Source: an uncultured Lachnospiraceae bacterium
Lineage (GTDB): Bacteria; Bacillota; Clostridia; Lachnospirales; Lachnospiraceae
Length of the DNA stretch: 64,000 bases
Assembly: GCA_900551115.1 (NCBI GenBank)
Contig: URUY01000002.1
Span: 124,001 to 188,000, forward strand
Direction of reading: 5' to 3'
The translations under genes were made by a program, and so were the position numbers. The notes under the pieces were generated by a model. The model saw nothing but the letters and a program-made list of their open reading frames with translations. It did no database searches and had not been told where the DNA came from. The number at the start of each line of letters is the position of its first letter. The stretch's first letter is position 1. Of this stretch, positions 52,403 through 60,633 are shown piece by piece.

Positions 52403-52431
52403 ATTATACATGAAGTATATTCATTTTGCAA
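52403..52431 (-). promoter_or_regulatory. Sigma-A promoter for tRNA-Gln
   Basis: TTGCAA-N17-TATAAT on the minus strand, with a perfect -10 and optimal spacing, about 20 bp from the mature tRNA 5' end. Confidence 0.8.
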
Positions 52432-52584
52432 TACCTAAATTAAATTTTTTTTGCAAATCCATCTAAATTTTATATACAATTGGAAAAATTATGCTGAAAG
52501 GATATTCCAACGCTTTAGAAAAGTTATGAAATATCCTTTTGCATATTGCTTATTTTATTGCACGAACGATGCTCTTTTCCCGAA

Positions 52585-54696
52585 TCAAACCTCAAAAAGC
52601 AAATCGCCATATGTAGGCATAGGCCAAACAGCCTTATCTACAATCATTTCCAGCTCATCAACCGGCTTCCGTAATTCGGTCATGGCAGTCTTTACGGCAT
52701 CATTATAGAAAAATGCCTTTTCCCTGACATCCTTCATTGCCGTTGCTTCTGCATTTGCCTTTTCCAGTTTTTCCAGAGCATTCTTTGCAGCTGCAAGCTT
52801 TTTAGTCACCGCCTGAAGCATCTGTGCCTGAACGGAAGCATCCGCACCGGCCTCCCTTACCGCCAAAACGGTATCTGCCAAAGCTTTACTGTATTTCACT
52901 ACTGCCGGAACAATCTTCTTATTTGCCATGGAAATCATGGTAAGCGCCTCAATATTAATGGTCTTGGCGTAAGTTTCGTACAGAATCTCCTCACGGGATT
53001 CCAGCTCAACCTTCGTAAATATGCCAAATTTCTCAAACAGCTTAACCGCCTTATCGGTAGTCAGCGTTTCAACAGCCTCCACCATGGACTTAATATTGGG
53101 AAGTCCCCTTCTTTCTGCTTCCTCTACCCATTCTGCTGAGTAGCCGTCTCCGTTAAAGATAATCTTCTGATGCTCGGTCAGGTACTTTTTAATCAAATCA
53201 TGCACTGCCATATCAAAATCTTCTGCCGTTTCCAGTTCATCTGCCGCTTCGCAGAAGGCCTCTGCAACGATAGCATTCAGCGTGGTATTGGGACTTGCAA
53301 TAGAATCCGAGGAACCCACCATTCTGAATTCAAATTTATTGCCGGTAAATGCAAAGGGAGACGTTCTGTTGCGGTCCGTTGCATCCTTATCCAAATCAGG
53401 CAGCGTGGAAACACCTGTCTGCAGCTTGCCGCCGTCCAGACAGTGGGCTGCTTCACCGGTTTCTACAAGCTGTTTTACCACATCTTCCAGCTGCTCGCCT
53501 AAAAATGCGGAAATAATGGCAGGCGGCGCTTCATCAGCCCCAAGCCTGTGGTCATTCCCTACATCCGATGCGCTCTGACGCAGCAGGTCTGCATGGGTAT
53601 CCACAGCCTTTAAAATACATGCCAGTACTAAAAGAAACTGGATATTGGCATTGGGCGTGTCACCGGGGTCAAGCAGATTGACGCCGTTGTCGGTACCCAA
53701 TGACCAGTTGTTGTGCTTGCCGGAGCCGTTGACTCCCGCAAAGGGCTTTTCGTGTAAAAGACATGCCAGCCCATGGCGGCCTGCCACCTTCTTCATAGTC
53801 TCCATAACCAGCTGGTTATGGTCTACCGCAATATTAGCCGTTTCATAAATAGGCGCCAGCTCATGCTGTGCCGGAGCCGCTTCATTGTGCTGCGTCTTGG
53901 CTGTTACGCCTATTTTCCACAGTTCAATGTTCAAATCCTTCATAAATGCGCCGACTCTCTCACGGATAGTACCAAAATAATGGTCCTCCATCTCCTGTCC
54001 TTTAGGCGCCGATGCACCGAACAGGGTGCGTCCCGCAAAAATCAAATCTTCACGCTGTAAATATTTTTCTCTGTCCACCAGAAAATATTCCTGCTCAGGA
54101 CCTACTGAGACAATGATTTTTTTTGCCTCTGTATTGCCAAACAGACGTACAATACGAAGTGCCTGTTCACTGACTGCCTCAATGGAACGCAAAAGCGGTG
54201 TTTTCTTATCAAGGGCCTCTCCCTTGTAGGAACAGAAGGCAGTAGGTATACAGAGTATAATGCCTGTAGCATCTTCCTTCAAAAAGGCAGGAGAAGTAAT
54301 GTCCCATGCCGTATAACCCCTTGCCTCAAAGGTAGCTCTCAGACCGCCGGAAGGGAAGGAGGACGCGTCCGGTTCACCTTTTATTAATTCTTTTCCGGAA
54401 AATTCCATGAGCATATGCCCTTCTTCGTCAGGATGTGTAACAAATGCATCATGTTTTTCTGCAGTAATGCCTGTCAACGGCTGGAACCAGTGGGTATAGT
54501 GGGTAGCACCGTTTTCTACGGCCCAGTCCTTCATTGCCTTTGCCACAACGTCAGCCGTCTCCAAGGACAGCTCGCCGCCCTGGTCCATCACCTTTCTTAC
54601 TTCTTTGTAAACATTTTTGGGAAGCCGCTCTTTCATCTTTCCTAAAGTGAATACCTTGCTGGCAAATAAACCTTCAACATTTAATACTTCACTCAT
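52585..54696 (-). CDS. glnN: Glutamine synthetase type III
   Basis: 703 residues, the length of the GSIII family, which is common in Clostridia and Bacteroidetes and distinct from the 440-residue type I enzyme. It forms glutamine from glutamate, ammonia and ATP. Conserved stretches: THYTHWFQPLTGITAEKHDA, FPSGGLRATFEARGYTAWD, GPEQEYFLVD (metal and substrate binding), NEAAPAQHELAPIYE, KPFAGVNGSGKHNNWSL, and DRNRTSPFAFTGNKFEFRM. A promoter with a palindromic spacer lies upstream. Confidence 0.97.
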   Translation of the reverse strand: MSEVLNVEGLFASKVFTLGKMKERLPKNVYKEVRKVMDQGGELSLETADVVAKAMKDWAVENGATHYTHWFQPLTGITAEKHDAFVTHPDEEGHMLMEFSGKELIKGEPDASSFPSGGLRATFEARGYTAWDITSPAFLKEDATGIILCIPTAFCSYKGEALDKKTPLLRSIEAVSEQALRIVRLFGNTEAKKIIVSVGPEQEYFLVDREKYLQREDLIFAGRTLFGASAPKGQEMEDHYFGTIRERVGAFMKDLNIELWKIGVTAKTQHNEAAPAQHELAPIYETANIAVDHNQLVMETMKKVAGRHGLACLLHEKPFAGVNGSGKHNNWSLGTDNGVNLLDPGDTPNANIQFLLVLACILKAVDTHADLLRQSASDVGNDHRLGADEAPPAIISAFLGEQLEDVVKQLVETGEAAHCLDGGKLQTGVSTLPDLDKDATDRNRTSPFAFTGNKFEFRMVGSSDSIASPNTTLNAIVAEAFCEAADELETAEDFDMAVHDLIKKYLTEHQKIIFNGDGYSAEWVEEAERRGLPNIKSMVEAVETLTTDKAVKLFEKFGIFTKVELESREEILYETYAKTINIEALTMISMANKKIVPAVVKYSKALADTVLAVREAGADASVQAQMLQAVTKKLAAAKNALEKLEKANAEATAMKDVREKAFFYNDAVKTAMTELRKPVDELEMIVDKAVWPMPTYGDLLFEV

Positions 54697-54743
54697 CTTC
54701 TATCCCTTCCTTTGCTTTATCAGCACTTGCATTTTTTCTTCAC

Positions 54744-54773
54744 ATTGTACAATAGGAATATTATTCCGGTCAA
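54744..54773 (-). promoter_or_regulatory. Promoter of glnN with palindrome in spacer
   Basis: TTGACC-N18-TACAAT on the minus strand. The spacer contains the perfect palindrome GGAATAATATTCC (54755-54767), a possible repressor or activator site. The -35 overlaps the stop codon of the upstream U32 gene. Confidence 0.65.
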
Positions 54774-56101
54774 TGAATATTTTCCTGTATCTCTTCATTT
54801 TGTGCAGAATCGTTCTTAACCCGCAGCAAATCATACTGCTGCGGCAGCTCTGACAGCTCAAGCCACAGGGTCTGCTTCGGATGGGGTGCGCTGTCCACAC
54901 TTTGCCCCTCTTCCGTGTACATAGCCTCCACTATCGTCTCCACATTGCTGCCGTCCGGCTTCATGATTTCGATTTTATCACCCACACAGAATTTGTTGCG
55001 CTGGGAAATACGGGCAAGCTTTTTGCTTTTCCCGTTTTCCAAAATATCCGGTTCCGCTTTACAGCATTGTCCGGCTTCCCGCATCTCTTCCACGATTCCC
55101 AGATAAATATATTCATTAACATAAGTATTATTGTCATAAATCTGCGTATTTTCATCCGGCTTTCCAAAATAAAAGCCCGTGGTGAACTGGCGGTAGGTGC
55201 ATTTTGCGATTTCCGCCTTATACCATTCCAGATTGTCACGATATGTCTGCTCGGATATAAAATAATCATCAATAGCCCTGCGATACGTTCTGGCTACCGC
55301 AGCCACATACAGCGCTGTTTTCATCCTGCCTTCTATTTTAAAGCTGTCTATACCGGCCTTTATCATTTCCGGTATATATTCTATCATACAGAGATCCTTG
55401 GAATTAAAAATATAAGTCCCCCGCTCATTTTCATAAACAGGCAGATATTCACCCGGTCTGGTTTCCTCCACCACCGCATATTTCCAGCGGCAGGGATGGG
55501 TGCAGGCTCCCCTGTTGGCGTCCCTTCCCGTAAAATAGTTGCTGAGAAGGCATCTGCCTGAGTAGGAAATGCACATGGCGCCGTGAATAAAGCTCTCTAT
55601 CTCCATCTCCTTTGGTATCTGTTTTCTGATTTCCGCAATTTCGTACAGGGAAAGCTCTCTTGCCGATACGACACGCTTTGCTCCCTGCTCCCACCAGAAC
55701 CGATAAGTCTGATAGTTGGTATTGTTGGCCTGGGTGGAGATATGACGTTCTATTTCCGGGCAAACCTCTTTTGCAATCATGTACATGCCGGGGTCTGAAA
55801 TAATCAGGGCGTCCGGTGCATCCGGCTGCATGGATGCCAATTCGGCAAAATACTGCCTTGCTGCCTGCAAATCTCCGTTGTGGGCCAGTATGTTCGCCGT
55901 CACATAGACTTTTACGCCGTTTGCATGGGCAAATGCAATGCCCTCAGCCATTTCCTCCGCGGAAAAATTCTTTGCCTTTGCCCGCAGGCCAAAGGCTTCT
56001 CCGCCTATATACACAGCGTCCGCGCCAAAACGTACTGCCGTTTTCAATACTTCCAGACTGCTTGCCGGAATCAGAAGCTCCGGTTTTTTATTATTTTCCA
56101 T
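54770..56101 (-). CDS. U32 family protein (TrhP-like tRNA hydroxylation protein)
   Basis: 443 residues. Begins KPELLIPASSLEVLKTAVRF and contains the family signature ESFIHGAMCISYSGRCLLS with NRGACTHPCRWKY, which hold the conserved cysteines, and FKIEGRMKT. In Bacillus the yrrN and yrrO U32 proteins next to trmR act in tRNA wobble-uridine hydroxylation; this gene is in the same position. The ATG at 56101 is chosen because of the family N-terminus and AAGGA upstream. It overlaps the end of trmR by 11 bp. Older annotation calls such proteins peptidases or collagenases. Confidence 0.92.
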   Translation of the reverse strand: MENNKKPELLIPASSLEVLKTAVRFGADAVYIGGEAFGLRAKAKNFSAEEMAEGIAFAHANGVKVYVTANILAHNGDLQAARQYFAELASMQPDAPDALIISDPGMYMIAKEVCPEIERHISTQANNTNYQTYRFWWEQGAKRVVSARELSLYEIAEIRKQIPKEMEIESFIHGAMCISYSGRCLLSNYFTGRDANRGACTHPCRWKYAVVEETRPGEYLPVYENERGTYIFNSKDLCMIEYIPEMIKAGIDSFKIEGRMKTALYVAAVARTYRRAIDDYFISEQTYRDNLEWYKAEIAKCTYRQFTTGFYFGKPDENTQIYDNNTYVNEYIYLGIVEEMREAGQCCKAEPDILENGKSKKLARISQRNKFCVGDKIEIMKPDGSNVETIVEAMYTEEGQSVDSAPHPKQTLWLELSELPQQYDLLRVKNDSAQNEEIQENIH

Positions 56102-56807
56102 CGGTGTTTCCTTTCTTCTCAGTGTTTCCTTCCCCGCAGACCTTTCCTTCCCCGCAAGCATTTTCTTCCTTCCGGACACTTATGGCCACGCCGTCCCCCA
56201 CCTGCAAAATCGCGGTTTCCAGCATGGGATGATGGGTCAGTTCGTATAAATATTCCCGCATTCTGGCATGAATGGTACGGTTTCTTCTCGTAACGGCAAA
56301 ACGGGATTCCAATACGTCCCCGTCCTGCAGCACATTGTCAGACAAAAGGATACCGCCTACTGAAAGCAGCCTGTAAGCCTCTGCAAGGAAGTGGATATAC
56401 TGTCCCTTGGCCGCATCCATAAAGATAAAGTCAAAGGGGCCTTCCAGCTCCTTTAAGATATCTGCCGCATCTCCCTCAAGAAGGGTAATCGAATCCTCCT
56501 TACCCGCTCTTTTGAAATTCTCTCTGGCTATGGGTATCCTTTTTTCATATTTTTCAATGGTCGTAATATGGCAGCCTGCCGGTGCATATTCGCTCATAAG
56601 AAGCGCAGAAAAGCCCACTGCCGTCCCCACCTCCAAAATCCGCATGGGACGGTGTGCTGCCAATAAAAAACGGATAAAGCTTTGGGTCTGCGTCCGTATA
56701 ATGGGCACGTCTGCCGCTTTTGCTTCCTTCTCAATTTCATTTAAAAAAGGCGTATTGCCTTTATCAAACGAGTTAATAAAGGCAATCATTCTTTCATCTG
56801 TTATCAT
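56091..56807 (-). CDS. trmR: O-methyltransferase (TrmR-like)
   Basis: 238 residues. SAM-dependent family 3 O-methyltransferase: ILEVGTAVGFSALLMSEYA (SAM loop), IEKYEKRIPIARENF, and FIFMDAAKGQYIHFLAEAYR with the metal-binding Asp. TrmR methylates hydroxyuridine in tRNA, the step after the U32-type reaction, which suits the gene order. The last 25 residues (ACGEGKVCGEGNTEKK...) are a low-complexity tail made by two 14-bp DNA repeats and are not typical of the family. Confidence 0.9.
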   Translation of the reverse strand: MITDERMIAFINSFDKGNTPFLNEIEKEAKAADVPIIRTQTQSFIRFLLAAHRPMRILEVGTAVGFSALLMSEYAPAGCHITTIEKYEKRIPIARENFKRAGKEDSITLLEGDAADILKELEGPFDFIFMDAAKGQYIHFLAEAYRLLSVGGILLSDNVLQDGDVLESRFAVTRRNRTIHARMREYLYELTHHPMLETAILQVGDGVAISVRKEENACGEGKVCGEGNTEKKGNTDGK

Positions 56808-56822
56808 TTTTCATTTCCTGTC

Positions 56823-57215
56823 TCACTCTGTACCGTTATCGGTTTCCTCCGCTTCCTTCACAGACATGACTTCCATCATTTCTTCCATTGTCATAGAGGT
56901 ATTTAACGTATATACACCTGCATTCAGTTCATCTTTATAATGGGAAAACAGATTCTGTAAATAAAACAGTGTGGCATCCCTGATAAGTCCCTTTTGCTCC
57001 AGCAGCTCGCCTATCTGAAGCGCATTTTTTCCAACCGTGATTTCCACGGTAACATCAATGCCCGGGCTCTCCGATACCGGCGGTTCTTTAAAAACACGGT
57101 ATCCGTAATCATACGCCGTTACTGCCCCTTTATAAACCATCACTATTACAAGTACTGCAACAGCCACTTTAAGCACCGTGCCTGCCACTGCTGCCACCAT
57201 TTGCCTGGTATTCAT
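56823..57215 (-). CDS. Short MltG-like protein without catalytic domain
   Basis: 130 residues. A membrane helix (residues about 11-32) is followed by VTVEITVGKNALQIGELLEQ and KGLIRDATLFYLQNLF, ending NTSMTMEEMMEVM. This is the N-terminal LysM-like part of the lytic transglycosylase MltG (YceG). The transglycosylase domain of about 200 residues, with its catalytic Glu, is missing, and the gene ends cleanly before trmR. It occupies the yrrL place of the conserved yrrK-L-M-N/O locus. It may act only as a membrane-bound wall-associated or regulatory protein. Confidence 0.85.
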   Translation of the reverse strand: MNTRQMVAAVAGTVLKVAVAVLVIVMVYKGAVTAYDYGYRVFKEPPVSESPGIDVTVEITVGKNALQIGELLEQKGLIRDATLFYLQNLFSHYKDELNAGVYTLNTSMTMEEMMEVMSVKEAEETDNGTE

Positions 57216-57233
57216 CGCAATACCTCCTTGCTG

Positions 57234-57560
57234 CTATTCAAAATCAAGAGCTGCCGTCACCCGGATATTCACATCCTGCATCATTCTGCAAAAATCCAGC
57301 TCTGCTGCCAGAAAATCCGATACCATCGGATTCTCCCGGAATTTTTCATATTCTCGCTCAAACTCTTCCAGCTTGTGAAACAGTTCTTCGTCATCAGTCA
57401 TGCTCTGCAGCTTATAATTCCGAACCCTGTATATATCAATCTGCTCCTTAAGCTCGGGAACACGGCTTATTTTTTCTTTTTCCCGCACATATTTCCGGTA
57501 CTTTTCAGTATCCTTAATTGCCGTAATCAGATTTTTCACCGCACTATCCAGTTCTGACAT
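57234..57560 (-). CDS. YlbF/YmcA family protein
   Basis: 108 residues, all helical: LDSAVKNLITAIKDTEKYRK and REKEKISRVPELKEQIDIYR, then FRENPMVSDFLAAELDFCRM. The pattern is that of the YlbF/YmcA/YheA family; in Bacillus YlbF and YmcA act with YaaT in RNA decay by RNase Y and in competence and sporulation control. The immediate neighbour here is RNase J, 34 bp upstream, which suits an RNA-turnover role. Confidence 0.9.
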   Translation of the reverse strand: MSELDSAVKNLITAIKDTEKYRKYVREKEKISRVPELKEQIDIYRVRNYKLQSMTDDEELFHKLEEFEREYEKFRENPMVSDFLAAELDFCRMMQDVNIRVTAALDFE

Positions 57561-57593
57561 ACTGCTCCGCCTTTCTGCCCTGTCACAGACAGC

Positions 57594-59267
57594 TTACACC
57601 TCCATAATAATAGGAAGTATCATGGGACGGCGTTTGGTCTTCTTCCACACGTACTCAGAAAGCACATCCTTTGTAGTCGCTTTCAGCTTGCCCCAGTCTG
57701 TAATCCCTCTGTCTATCAGGCTCTCTAACGCACTGTCAACTACCAGTCTTGCCTCTTCCATCAGTTCATCCGACTCCCTGACATAAACAAAGCCTCTGGA
57801 TACGATATCCGGACCGGATACAATAAAACCACCTGCCCTGTCAAGAGCCATGACCACTATCAGAATACCATCTTCTGCCAGGTGTTGTCTATCCCGAAGT
57901 ACAACATTTCCTACATCACCCACACCAAGACCGTCTACCAGAATCGAACCCACAGGCACTTTTCCCGTCACAACCGCCTTTTTCTCCGACAGCTCCAGTA
58001 CATCGCCTGAGGATAAAATAAAGATATCTTCTTTATTCATTCCCAGACCCTCCGCTATCTTTGCCTGTGCGCGCAGATGCTTATACTCACCGTGAACAGG
58101 TACTGCATACTTGGGTTTTACCAGCGTATACAACAGTTTGATTTCTTCCTGGCAGGCATGTCCGGATACATGGGTATCCTGAAAAATAACGTCTGCACCC
58201 TTGCGGAAAAGCTCGTTGATGACCTTTGTTACCGCTTTTTCATTGCCCGGAATAGGATTGGATGAAAAAATAACCGTATCTCCGGGGCCTATGGTAATTT
58301 TTTTATGCATATTAGAAGCCATCCGGGAAAGCGCCGCCATACTCTCTCCCTGGCTGCCGGTGGTAATAATAACCTGTTTTTCGTCAGGATAATCCTTAAG
58401 CTGGTCTACATCAATAAGCGTCTTATCAGGAATATTCAGGTATCCCAGATTAGAAGCCGTTTCAATGATATTTACCATACTTCTTCCTTCTACCACTACT
58501 TTTCTGTCAAATTTGTATGCCGTATTGATAATCTGCTGTACACGGTCCACATTGGAAGCAAAGGTTGCCACAAAAATACGGGTGTTTTTATGGTCTGCAA
58601 ACAGAGTATCAAAGGTCTTGCCAACCGTTTTTTCGGAAGGCGTAAAACCGGGACGTTCTGCGTTGGTAGAATCACACATCAGCGCCAGCACTCCCCTTTT
58701 TCCGATTTCCGCAAAACGCTGCAAATCTATGGCGTCCCCGAATACGGGCGTATAATCCACCTTAAAGTCACCTGTATGCACTACAACTCCGGCCGGTGAA
58801 TAGATAGCGAGAGCTGCCGCGTCCACAATACTGTGGTTTGTCTTGATAAATTCAATTCTGAACTGTCCGAGATTAATGGACTGTCCGAATTTCACAACCT
58901 TTCTTTTGGTACTTTTCTCCAGGCTATGCTCCTTTAATTTGTTTTCAATGATACCCATTGTCAGTTTCGTGGCATAAATGGGTACATTAATACGGCGCAG
59001 CACGTACGGCAGCGCACCGATATGGTCCTCATGGCCGTGCGTAATAACAAATCCCTTTACCTTGTCCAGCTTATCCTCAAGATAAGCTACATCCGGTATT
59101 ACCAGGTCTATGCCCAGCATATCATCCGCCGGAAAGGAAAGGCCGCAGTCAACCACAACAATACTGTCTTCATATTCAAAGGCAGTAATGTTCATACCAA
59201 TCTGTTCCAGTCCTCCCAAAGGAATCACCTTTAGACTGGAACTACTCTTATTTTCTTTTTTATTCAA
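57594..59267 (-). CDS. rnj: Ribonuclease J
   Basis: 557 residues. Metallo-beta-lactamase nuclease with 5' exo- and endoribonuclease activity. The metal site is visible as ITHGHEDHIGALPYV, with HTGDFKVDYTP and CDSTNAERPGFTPSE, and the beta-CASP part has TTGSQGESMAALSRMA and THVSGHACQEE. The start is TTG with GGAGG 9 nt upstream. It ends 34 bp before the YlbF gene. Confidence 0.96.
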   Translation of the reverse strand: MNKKENKSSSSLKVIPLGGLEQIGMNITAFEYEDSIVVVDCGLSFPADDMLGIDLVIPDVAYLEDKLDKVKGFVITHGHEDHIGALPYVLRRINVPIYATKLTMGIIENKLKEHSLEKSTKRKVVKFGQSINLGQFRIEFIKTNHSIVDAAALAIYSPAGVVVHTGDFKVDYTPVFGDAIDLQRFAEIGKRGVLALMCDSTNAERPGFTPSEKTVGKTFDTLFADHKNTRIFVATFASNVDRVQQIINTAYKFDRKVVVEGRSMVNIIETASNLGYLNIPDKTLIDVDQLKDYPDEKQVIITTGSQGESMAALSRMASNMHKKITIGPGDTVIFSSNPIPGNEKAVTKVINELFRKGADVIFQDTHVSGHACQEEIKLLYTLVKPKYAVPVHGEYKHLRAQAKIAEGLGMNKEDIFILSSGDVLELSEKKAVVTGKVPVGSILVDGLGVGDVGNVVLRDRQHLAEDGILIVVMALDRAGGFIVSGPDIVSRGFVYVRESDELMEEARLVVDSALESLIDRGITDWGKLKATTKDVLSEYVWKKTKRRPMILPIIMEV

Positions 59268-59403
59268 TATAAATTACCTCCATTATAAATGCAGCCGCCG
59301 CTTCATCTTCCGGTAAGGACACTTTAAATCCACCGGCCAAATTCCGCAAATGCGCTCTCTGTGCATACACAAGTTTTCCCGTTTTTTTGTGCATACAAAA
59401 CAT
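59260..59403 (-). CDS. Possible 47-residue ORF upstream of RNase J
   Basis: An open frame MFCMHKKTGKLVYAQRAHLR ending FIMEVIYIE, whose stop overlaps the TTG start of RNase J. VSLPEDEAAAAFIMEV resembles the tail of regulatory domains of the PRD type, but this is weak. No clear ribosome binding site is seen. It may be a small protein, a remnant of a deleted gene in a spacer of about 240 bp, or chance. Confidence 0.25.
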   Translation of the reverse strand: MFCMHKKTGKLVYAQRAHLRNLAGGFKVSLPEDEAAAAFIMEVIYIE

Positions 59404-59510
59404 TTGGAAATTTACCGGTCCGCCGGATGCAGCGCCTGCTGCTTTTTATTTATCTTCATCCTCTCAGCCATACCGCAAAAAGCCGCGGCATGTTACCGTA
59501 GGGAAAAAAG

Positions 59511-59771
59511 TCACTCTAACGTAACATCATCCATCATGCTCTGAAAAACCTGCGCAACTGCAGTAAGCTCTTCATCCTCTTCCACAATGGCATAAACACT
59601 CTCTGCCTCTCCGTCTTTGGAAAGGTCTTTTAAAATCAGGGCTTCTCCGTCCCCGTCTTCCACATCTGTCACCAGAATATAATTCACTCCGGCTATTCTG
59701 GTCTGCTCCAGTATATAAAAATCTACTGCTTCCCCCTCTGTTCCATCAGGGCAAAATGTAATTTTTTCCAT
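59511..59771 (-). CDS. DUF1292 family protein
   Basis: 86 residues, strongly acidic: FCPDGTEGEAVDFYILEQTR, YILVTDVEDGDGEALILKD, and AVAQVFQSMMDD. This is the DUF1292 (YrzB) family, always seen between ruvX and mltG-like genes in Firmicutes. Its ATG shares one base with the stop codon of ruvX. Function unknown. Confidence 0.9.
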   Translation of the reverse strand: MEKITFCPDGTEGEAVDFYILEQTRIAGVNYILVTDVEDGDGEALILKDLSKDGEAESVYAIVEEDEELTAVAQVFQSMMDDVTLE

Positions 59772-60202
59772 TAATCGTTCCTCATATTCCGCCTGTCCAG
59801 ATATCCCTGCAGAATAAAGCAGGCGGCTATCCTGTCCACATGCTCCTTGCGTTCTTCCCTGCGGATTCCTGCTTCCATCATTGCCTTATCAGCCGCTACC
59901 GTTGTAAGACGTTCATCCCACAGTGTTACCGGCAGCCCTGTTCTTCTTTCCAGCTTATCCTTAAATTCCATTGTCAGTTCCGCCCGCACACCCTCGGTAT
60001 TGTTCATGTGCTTTGGCAGTCCCAGTACAATTTCCTCTACTTCATATTCTACAATCAATTCCTCTATGCGCGCCAGCGTCTGACGCAGCTTGTTCTCTTC
60101 CTTGCGGCGGATTATCTCGATTCCCTGTGCAGTCAGCAGCAGCGCATCGCTGATTGCTACTCCTACTGTCTTAGAACCGAAATCCAGTCCCATAATTCGC
60201 AT
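59771..60202 (-). CDS. ruvX: Holliday junction resolvase-like RuvX (YqgF)
   Basis: 143 residues. RNase H-like fold with MRIMGLDFGSKTVGVAISDA and IVLGLPKHMNNTEG, and DERLTTVAADKAM with the catalytic acid, followed by DRIAACFILQGYLD. Family members process rRNA ends or Holliday junctions. It sits after ireB and before DUF1292, the usual order. Confidence 0.95.
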   Translation of the reverse strand: MRIMGLDFGSKTVGVAISDALLLTAQGIEIIRRKEENKLRQTLARIEELIVEYEVEEIVLGLPKHMNNTEGVRAELTMEFKDKLERRTGLPVTLWDERLTTVAADKAMMEAGIRREERKEHVDRIAACFILQGYLDRRNMRND

Positions 60203-60233
60203 GTATTTTCTCCTTAATTCCTGTAAAACCGGA

Positions 60234-60497
60234 CTATTGCCAATGATTTTTCCGGATATATTCTGTTAAAAGCTCCTCTACCAGTTCATCCCGTTCTACC
60301 TTCATAATAAGGCTGCGGGCATTTTTATGACTGGTTATATAAGTAGGATCGCCGCTCATAATATATCCTACAATCTGATTGACCGGGTTATAGCCTTTTT
60401 CGGTAAGCGCTTCATAAACCGTGGAAAGCACCACCTTCACGCCGGTTTCCGGTTCCGTTTCCACTTTAAAATATTGTGTATTTCCCAAGTCCTGCAT
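60234..60497 (-). CDS. ireB: IreB family regulatory phosphoprotein
   Basis: 87 residues. Reads YEALTEKGYNPVNQIVGYIM and SGDPTYITSHKNARSLIMKV, near-identical to family consensus (formerly DUF965 or YrzL). In Enterococcus IreB is phosphorylated by the Ser/Thr kinase IreK and affects cephalosporin resistance. It begins the conserved ireB-ruvX-DUF1292 group. Confidence 0.95.
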   Translation of the reverse strand: MQDLGNTQYFKVETEPETGVKVVLSTVYEALTEKGYNPVNQIVGYIMSGDPTYITSHKNARSLIMKVERDELVEELLTEYIRKNHWQ

Positions 60498-60633
60498 GCT
60501 GACCCTCTCCTCGTTTCTGCCAGATTTTTCGTGATAGCTGTTTTGCCAACGCTTTCCCTATTCTTAACCTATCTTAAACCATATCCGCCGAAAATTCAAC
60601 CTGCCTGCACTAAAAGTTTTAATTCCTGCCCCA

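Noticed and set aside
52495..52547. Strong terminator after glnN
   Set aside because: An inverted repeat AAAGGATATT / AATATCCTTT exists, but the loop is over 20 nt and the T-run starts about nine bases later, so I did not list it as a feature.
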